From Thermoplasmata archaeon (GTDB lineage: Archaea; Thermoplasmatota; Thermoplasmata; Sysuiplasmatales; Sysuiplasmataceae), in the NCBI GenBank assembly GCA_021811925.1, contig JAKAPY010000052.1:1-10129 (forward strand): DNA of 10,129 nucleotides. The letters run 5' to 3'. The first letter of the stretch is position 1, and the number at the start of each line of letters is the position of its first letter. Positions 7,061-10,129 of the stretch are shown piece after piece. A program made the position numbers and the translations under genes. The notes below the pieces were generated by a model. The model ran no database searches and was not told the DNA's origin. It worked only from the letters and a program-made list of their open reading frames with translations.

Positions 7061-7316
7061 TCAAAAGACGGGGTCCCGATTCTTACGGCAGGAAGCGGAC
7101 GGTTTACCTGATTCAGAACAGGGTGTCTTGTGCGATACCCATTTCCCCCCACCCAGCTGTTCTCTCCTCTGAAAGATTTTCCCGTTTCGATAATCGACGC
7201 CAGGCGTGGGTGCTCATGCATGCCCCTGCAAACGTTTGACGATTTACGCAAGAGGCGACTCCATATTTTCACGTGTCTCCTTTTTGCAGTTTATGCGGTT
7301 CAATGCCCTTTCCATC

Positions 7317-7367
7317 ATGCCTGGCAGTCGTTTGAAGGGATTGCTTTCCTGATCAGCTGCCAGGCAT
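7317..7367. repeat. Perfect 11-base inverted repeat with 29-base spacer
   Basis: ATGCCTGGCAG at 7317-7327 is the exact reverse complement of CTGCCAGGCAT at 7357-7367. In RNA it would form a strong stem with a large loop. It lies outside any recognised gene. It could be a hairpin RNA, a protein-binding site or the remains of a mobile element end. Confidence 0.7.
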
Positions 7368-7493
7368 ATTCCGCGCGGTTCCGATGGGAATCGCAACGTC
7401 CGGATAACTCTCCCGATGTCCGCGAACATTGTGAGTTTACTCTGCTCAGCTATCATACTGTCAGGCCGAATTGAGTCCTTCCGCCCGAAGTGG

Positions 7494-7565
7494 AAATCGA
7501 AGAAACAGGCGGACCCACGCATGAACAGAGGCGGCTTGGAGGGATTCGTAATAATTAGTGCGAAT
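7494..7565 (+). repeat. Dispersed repeat, copy A
   Basis: This copy aligns without gaps to copy B over 72 bases, with 52 identities by hand count. Shared blocks are AAATCGAAGAAACAG, TGAACAGAG, GGAGGGATTCG and GTGCGAAT, at the same spacing in both. Some similarity continues about 35 bases downstream to a shared TCTGGC. It lies 91 bases before the gene at 7657. Confidence 0.8.
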
Positions 7566-7628
7566 CAGTCTCTGAATCGCTTTCTCGGCACAATCTGGCA
7601 TCTGTTAGAGTCAATATTCACGAAGGGC

Positions 7629-7636
7629 AAATATTT
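7629..7636 (+). promoter_or_regulatory. TATA box for the 7657 gene (leaderless)
   Basis: AATATTTA is centred about 25 bases before the ATG at 7657, and no Shine-Dalgarno precedes that ATG, so a leaderless transcript is expected. Confidence 0.6.
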
Positions 7637-7656
7637 ACATATGCTCCCGGCGGATC

Positions 7657-8019
7657 ATGTCTCTTATGCCAACGTTCGCAGCCGCCTTTCCAGTCATGGA
7701 AGGGAAGGAGGCTGTTTTGCATCAGTGGTGCAAGGAGCTTAGAGGCAAGAGGTTGGCTCAGGCACGTGATTCCCTCGTCCGCCATGATGTCGAGAGAGAA
7801 TCGTGGTTCCTCCAGAAGACGTTAGCGGGCAACCTGTGGATCGTCATCATCGAGACTCCAGACATTGAGCGATATTTCCGAGGGATGGTCAGTTCCCAGG
7901 ATCCGTTCGATGCATGGATCCGAAATCAGATAAAAGATATCAGCGGATTCGATCTGACACAGCCAGGGCCTCCGCCCCCCGAGGAAATCTTGCACTTCGA
8001 TCGTGGAAATTCAAAATAG
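7657..8019 (+). CDS. Small uncharacterised protein, dimeric alpha/beta-barrel (monooxygenase-like) type
   Basis: This 120-residue protein has no membrane helix. Its order of features is a first strand FAAAFPVMEGK (residues 7-17), a helix with arginine and lysine ending in a central RESWFLQKT, a strand NLWIVIIETPD (59-69), then SSQDPFDAWIRNQIKDISG (79-97), and a proline-rich end with P-G-P-P-P-P-E before the last strand. From memory, similar small proteins with a DPFD-W-R-x-Q-x-x-x-x-x-G motif occur in many bacteria, notably actinobacteria, and are thought to adopt a ferredoxin-like dimeric barrel like antibiotic-biosynthesis monooxygenases. That is recall, not a search. The ATG at 7657 fits the TATA spacing; ATG 7666 is possible. 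The gene is bracketed by repeat copies A and B, which suggests acquisition as a unit. Its function is unknown. Confidence 0.8.
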   Translation: MSLMPTFAAAFPVMEGKEAVLHQWCKELRGKRLAQARDSLVRHDVERESWFLQKTLAGNLWIVIIETPDIERYFRGMVSSQDPFDAWIRNQIKDISGFDLTQPGPPPPEEILHFDRGNSK

Positions 8020-8123
8020 GATTGTTGTAGAGCCTCGCTGAGAGCCGCATCAAATCCGAAAAAGGCGAAGAGACTCTTCAAAACAGCAGTCTAGCCCATG
8101 GAGTCGGATAAAATGCGGGCCAG

Positions 8124-8195
8124 AAATCGAAGAAACAGATGGGCGCGTACCTGAACAGAGAGTGCGCGGAGGGATTCGGCTCTGTTGGTGCGAAT
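8124..8195 (+). repeat. Dispersed repeat, copy B
   Basis: This is the partner of copy A. Against copy C it aligns without gaps over 43 bases (8153-8195), with 34 identities by hand count, sharing GAGGGATTCGGCTC and TGGTGCG-like blocks. It lies in the 302-base gap between the 7657 gene and VapBC module 1. The rest of that gap shows no gene: a 94-codon frame starting inside the repeat overlaps vapB in another frame and is rejected. Confidence 0.8.
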
Positions 8196-8294
8196 GCCCG
8201 ATTCACGAAATTATTCGGGTGCACTCATTCTGGCTGAAACAGCTTAGCCACTTGAGATTGTTACCCACGATCTTCCAAGTTGTTCCGCATATTG

Positions 8295-8302
8295 AAATAT
8301 AT
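8295..8302 (+). promoter_or_regulatory. TATA box for VapBC module 1
   Basis: AAATATAT lies 20-27 bases before the ATG at 8322. Using that ATG gives a normal VapB N-terminus and a near-leaderless transcript. The upstream in-frame TTG (8280) and ATG (8301) would lie before or inside the box and are therefore unlikely starts. Confidence 0.6.
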
Positions 8303-8321
8303 GAAAAATGTTTCATTAATT

Positions 8322-8576
8322 ATGAAACTCGTTCAGGCAAAGATTCCAGAGGCAGAGTATCTCCTCTTGAGGAAAAGGGCCACCGACGAGCACAAGACTC
8401 TGCAGGAGGTCATAAGAGAGGCTCTGAAATCGCATCTGCTTCCTGACATCGTCGATGTTAAAGATCCTCTTTTCAAGGCATTCCCGATGACACGAAGTAC
8501 AGGCAGGAAGGAAAAAACGTCGGTAGATCATGATGGCGTCATCTACGGAGGCAAACGTGATATTCGTCGACACTAG
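8322..8576 (+). CDS. vapB: VapB-type antitoxin (ribbon-helix-helix)
   Basis: This 84-residue protein is the labile antitoxin expected to bind and inhibit the adjacent PIN-domain toxin and to repress its own promoter. Residues 2-7 (KLVQAK) fit the DNA-binding beta strand, followed by helix 1 (about 9-22) and helix 2 (about 26-38, LQEVIREALKSH), the usual ribbon-helix-helix layout. The second half contains DPLFKAF and a closing DHDGVIYGG stretch, which resembles the toxin-wrapping tail common in VapB proteins of PIN modules. The start at 8322 is set by the TATA box; the frame is open further upstream, but those residues lack family resemblance. Its 3' end overlaps the toxin gene by 20 bases, a normal arrangement for coupled translation. 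Repeat copy B lies just upstream. Confidence 0.82.
   Translation: MKLVQAKIPEAEYLLLRKRATDEHKTLQEVIREALKSHLLPDIVDVKDPLFKAFPMTRSTGRKEKTSVDHDGVIYGGKRDIRRH
8547..8551 (+). promoter_or_regulatory. Shine-Dalgarno deciding the GTG start of VapC 1
   Basis: GGAGG followed by CAAAC precedes GTG at 8557. The earlier in-frame ATG codons (8530, 8533) have no such site, so the GTG start is preferred. The site lies inside the vapB reading frame, as expected for a coupled pair. Confidence 0.6.
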
Positions 8577-8973
8577 TGCATGGTATGCCATCGCCGTGGC
8601 CGATGACGTAAGTCATGCTCCTGCAATGGACTTCTTCAAAGTCATATCATCCGGAGAGTTCGGGAAGATGATCACAACAGATTGCGTTCTTGCAGAAACA
8701 TACACGTTGTTGAGGATCAAACGGGGGACCGAATTGGTTTCTCACTTTGCAGAATCTGTTGCGAGGAGCACAAACGTGAAGACACTCTGGATTGGCGAGA
8801 GTGACTTTTCTCTCTCGCTAGAAAAGCTCCTCAAATTCAATGACAAGATGTTGAGTTTTGTAGACTGTTCAAGTTCGGTAGCCATGGATGCTCTTGGAAT
8901 AACCGATGTGTTCGCGTTCGACTCTGATTTCAAAACGCTAGGCTATAGATTACATCCAGAACTGCGAGAGTAG
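8557..8973 (+). CDS. vapC: VapC-type PIN-domain ribonuclease toxin, module 1
   Basis: This 138-residue toxin belongs to the PIN family of Mg-dependent RNases, which usually cut tRNA or rRNA when freed from their antitoxin. The acidic metal-binding residues are all visible with the GTG start: D5 in IFVDTSAW, E47 in LAET, D103 in FVDCSS, and D122 (or D124) in FAFDSDF. The length is normal and nothing is truncated, so the enzyme should be active. GTG 8557 is preferred because GGAGG lies five bases upstream and it gives the short MIFVDTSAW beginning typical of VapC; ATG 8530 would add nine residues and lengthen the overlap with vapB to 47 bases. The T9 run at 9064-9072 lies about 90 bases behind it. 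The module faces a second, divergent-type VapBC pair on the opposite strand. Confidence 0.88.
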   Translation: MIFVDTSAWYAIAVADDVSHAPAMDFFKVISSGEFGKMITTDCVLAETYTLLRIKRGTELVSHFAESVARSTNVKTLWIGESDFSLSLEKLLKFNDKMLSFVDCSSSVAMDALGITDVFAFDSDFKTLGYRLHPELRE

Positions 8974-9063
8974 CTTGAAAATCGTTGCATGTTATCTTGC
9001 CCCTCGATTCGAGACGGTTTTCTGTATGGTATCTTCACGTATGGCCATGTGGCAGTCAGTCAG

Positions 9064-9072
9064 TTTTTTTTT
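9064..9072 (+). terminator. T9 run, likely terminator of VapBC module 1
   Basis: Nine consecutive T follow a short CAGT triple repeat (9053-9064) about 90 bases after the vapC stop. Oligo-T runs of this kind terminate archaeal RNA polymerase on their own. Confidence 0.6.
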
Positions 9073-9089
9073 CAGTTTGTACATTGCCC

Positions 9090-9126
9090 AGCGGGCGTGG
9101 AGGGACTTGAACAATTTGGCTCGTTT
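9090..9126 (+). repeat. Dispersed repeat, copy D (most tRNA-like)
   Basis: AGCGGGCGTGGAGGGA at 9090-9105 is identical to 9905-9920 in copy C. Similarity continues without gaps to a shared GTTT at 9123-9126. Read on the minus strand, GTTCAAGTCCCTCCACGCCC looks like the T-loop, 3' T-stem and 3' acceptor strand of a tRNA. The 5' half of the T-stem does not pair, so this is not a tRNA gene. It sits between the two convergent toxin modules, in a 284-base gap that otherwise holds only the T9 run and AT-rich DNA. Confidence 0.75.
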
Positions 9127-9257
9127 ACGCTAATAGATTCAATCTGAAAATTCCTTCATTTTAATATTTGGAAAAATCGAGGTCAGACTGGAATGTACTT
9201 CTTGCAGAATACCGACTTCATTGAGAACAGGTCTGGATCCCGCAGCCGATATGTCAT

Positions 9258-9671
9258 TCATAGCCACAGCGTATCTTCCAGGTTTTTGAAATGTTGATCT
9301 CCCGTCAGGACCATGGCATGATTTACACGGGCAACTGCCAGGACAATACCGTCAAAAAGACTGGGTTTTGTAAGTGATTCTTCCTTTGCGTTTTTTTCAA
9401 GCAGCAAATACATCTTGGCAGATTCCACAGCGGTCGATGCCTCAATCCCCACAACCTCTGACGCTCCGCAAATGGTCTCGAGCCTTTCCATGGCTCTGTT
9501 CTCATCTGATCCTTCTCTCATATATTTCCTGGCCACTTCGGATAGCACAATATCGGGTGTCAGGACTTCATCTGCCTCCTCAATCGCGGCGAGTGCTCTT
9601 CTTCCTTTTTGAGTGCCGGAAAAGATTTCAATCCAGGCGTACGAATCAATAACGATCTTCACCGCGGTCAC
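9258..9671 (-). CDS. vapC: VapC-type PIN-domain ribonuclease toxin, module 2
   Basis: This 137-residue PIN-domain protein is only distantly similar to module 1's toxin. The four acidic metal ligands are present: D9 in VIDSYAWIEIF, E45 in LSEVARKY, D107 in SLFDGIVLAVAR, and D125 in LTGDQHF. The VIDSYAW-E opening and the LTGDxHF ending are standard for archaeal VapC. The start given is GTG at 9671. GTG at 9662 is a good alternative, because GAGTGA lies five bases before it and it gives the common V-K-I-V-I-D opening. The gene overlaps the end of its antitoxin by 26 bases (17 with the alternative start). It is convergent with module 1. A run of five T on this strand (complement of 9172-9176) could be its terminator. 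Full length, expected to be active. Confidence 0.88.
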   Translation of the reverse strand: MTAVKIVIDSYAWIEIFSGTQKGRRALAAIEEADEVLTPDIVLSEVARKYMREGSDENRAMERLETICGASEVVGIEASTAVESAKMYLLLEKNAKEESLTKPSLFDGIVLAVARVNHAMVLTGDQHFKNLEDTLWL

Positions 9672-9852
9672 TCTCGGCGAATTGCTTTATTCTTCCCTTA
9701 TCCAAGCTGAATGCTTTTGCCATTAAGGCTTTTCTGTGCTGTTTGATGAGCTCCTTGACCGTGTCATCTAGAGTACGTTTTCCAAGATTATGTTGCAACT
9801 GGCCAAGGGTCCTGAGAGTGTCTTTCGAAACCTTGATCGTCGTACTTTCCAT
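9646..9852 (-). CDS. vapB: VapB-type antitoxin (ribbon-helix-helix), module 2
   Basis: This 68-residue antitoxin begins with TTIKVSKDTLRTLGQL, a beta strand and first helix of the ribbon-helix-helix fold. A glycine-lysine-arginine turn and a second helix, LDDTVKELIKQHR, follow. The C-terminal third (about residues 45-68) is charged and ends GEDRY, the part expected to bind the toxin. The frame stays open for 51 more codons upstream, but the ATG at 9852 is chosen because a TATA box lies 25 bases before it and the upstream residues run through promoter and repeat DNA. It differs clearly from module 1's antitoxin, so the two modules probably do not cross-neutralise. Repeat copy C lies 46 bases upstream in the gene's direction. 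Confidence 0.85.
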   Translation of the reverse strand: MESTTIKVSKDTLRTLGQLQHNLGKRTLDDTVKELIKQHRKALMAKAFSLDKGRIKQFAESDRGEDRY

Positions 9853-9873
9853 AGACCAGTATAAAATATACAA

Positions 9874-9880
9874 GTATATA
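9874..9880 (-). promoter_or_regulatory. TATA box for VapBC module 2 (leaderless)
   Basis: The minus strand reads TATATAC, centred about 25 bases before the vapB ATG at 9852, inside a strongly AT-rich stretch (9858-9889). There is no Shine-Dalgarno before the ATG. Confidence 0.65.
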
Positions 9881-9898
9881 GTATTACCTACAATGCCC

Positions 9899-9941
9899 GA
9901 ATAGAGCGGGCGTGGAGGGATTCGGCTCAAATGGTGCGTTT
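9899..9941 (+). repeat. Dispersed repeat, copy C
   Basis: This copy aligns without gaps to B (34 of 43) and to A (31 of 43) by hand count, and shares 16 identical bases with D. Blocks are GAATAGAG, GCGGGCGTGGAGGGATTCG, GCTC and TGGTGCG. It lies directly upstream of the VapBC module 2 promoter, in the opposite orientation to that operon. Confidence 0.8.
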
Positions 9942-10007
9942 TCACAGTGTCACGCTTGAAACAAACTTGTCCAACAGAACTGAAGTCTGTGAATGGAGTG
10001 AACACTT

Positions 10008-10028
10008 GCGGTGGAGAGACTTCCGCTC
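10008..10028 (+). repeat. Possible decayed repeat copy E
   Basis: GTGGAGAGACTT at 10011-10022 resembles GTGGAGGGACTT of copy D, and CGCTC follows where copies B and C have GGCTC. Upstream GAACA matches the GAACAGAG block with a one-base shift. The match is short and needs indels, so this is tentative. Confidence 0.3.
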
Positions 10029-10074
10029 ATTGCCCTTCACCATGATTCAAGTTCTAAGCCCTTAAAGCGTGAGA

Positions 10075-10111
10075 AATGGTTCTTATTGTTAGATACCAAG
10101 ATAAGACCATT
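10075..10111. repeat. Imperfect inverted repeat near the right edge
   Basis: AATGGT-T-CTTAT (10075-10086) pairs with ATAAG-ACCATT (10101-10111): eleven pairs with one bulged T and a 14-base loop. No gene is visible from 10029 to the end of the window. The element could be an RNA hairpin, an operator or the edge of a mobile element cut by the window. Confidence 0.5.
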
Positions 10112-10129
10112 CGACACTGCAACAGCAGC

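Larger units (their letters stand above)
6979..7656 (+). other. Long intergenic stretch, 678 bases
   Basis: This is the largest gap in the window and marks the change from core-like to accessory DNA. From left to right it holds the leader, operator-like words and TATA box of the DoxX-like gene, an 11-base perfect inverted repeat (7317-7367), repeat copy A (7494-7565) and the TATA box of the next gene. Open frames of 114 codons (+, from 7130) and 92 codons (-, 7244-7522) give proteins I do not recognise and are probably chance. Confidence 0.6.

Noticed and set aside
6665..7111. 148-codon plus-strand frame opposite the DoxX-like gene
   Set aside because: It is the antisense shadow of a well-supported membrane-protein gene and runs on across that gene's promoter.
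6979..7272. N-terminal extension of 98 codons on the DoxX-like reading frame
   Set aside because: It runs through a TATA box, operator-like repeats and a Shine-Dalgarno site, contains no membrane helix or family motif, and reads like translated non-coding DNA.
8162..8446. 94-codon plus-strand frame starting inside repeat B
   Set aside because: It overlaps vapB in another frame, and its sequence shows no family resemblance; the vapB frame with its TATA box explains the region.
9090..9130. Copy D as an intact tRNA gene
   Set aside because: Only the 3' T-arm and acceptor-like part is present; the 5' T-stem strand does not pair, and no anticodon or D-arm follows on the minus strand.
7494..9941. 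The repeats as a CRISPR array
   Set aside because: The copies are degenerate, hundreds of bases apart and separated by genes rather than by short uniform spacers; no cas gene is present.

Overview
The window looks like a piece of an archaeal chromosome, most likely from the Thermoplasmata or a neighbouring euryarchaeal group. The reasoning is mine, without a database search. Several genes have an A/T-rich TATA-like box about 20-30 bases before an ATG and no room for a leader, as in leaderless archaeal mRNAs. Genes inside operons, or with leaders, instead carry GGTGA- or GGAGG-type Shine-Dalgarno sites and sometimes TTG or GTG starts. The gene content (class I aldolase, stand-alone LigD-type phosphoesterase, DoxX/DoxD-like membrane protein, VapBC modules) fits an aerobic, possibly acidophilic or thermophilic archaeon.

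Positions 1-3704 are core-like and densely coded. They hold the 3' part of a DapA/KDG-aldolase-family gene, purC (purine synthesis), a TTG-started NAD-dependent sugar epimerase 18 bases behind purC, a convergent GNAT acetyltransferase whose 3' end overlaps the epimerase by 17 bases, and a divergent stand-alone LigD-type 3'-phosphoesterase.

Positions 3705-7060 are looser, with single genes and intergenic gaps of 300-360 bases. They hold a membrane-anchored, sequon-rich extracellular protein, a small uncharacterised soluble protein with its own promoter, and a minus-strand eight-helix membrane protein made of two tandem DoxX/DoxD-like halves. The promoter of the last gene has duplicated TTGCAC and TTACTAG words next to its TATA box.

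Positions 7060-10129 look like accessory DNA. Single genes or gene pairs alternate with copies of a degenerate 43-72 base repeat, all in one orientation: repeat A, a small dimeric alpha/beta-barrel-like protein, repeat B, VapBC module 1 (+), repeat D, VapBC module 2 (-), repeat C, and perhaps a decayed copy E. The best-preserved core resembles the reverse complement of a tRNA T-arm plus 3' acceptor strand. This suggests serial insertion at a tRNA-type attachment site, or a cassette-like recombination array. It is the most unusual feature of the window.
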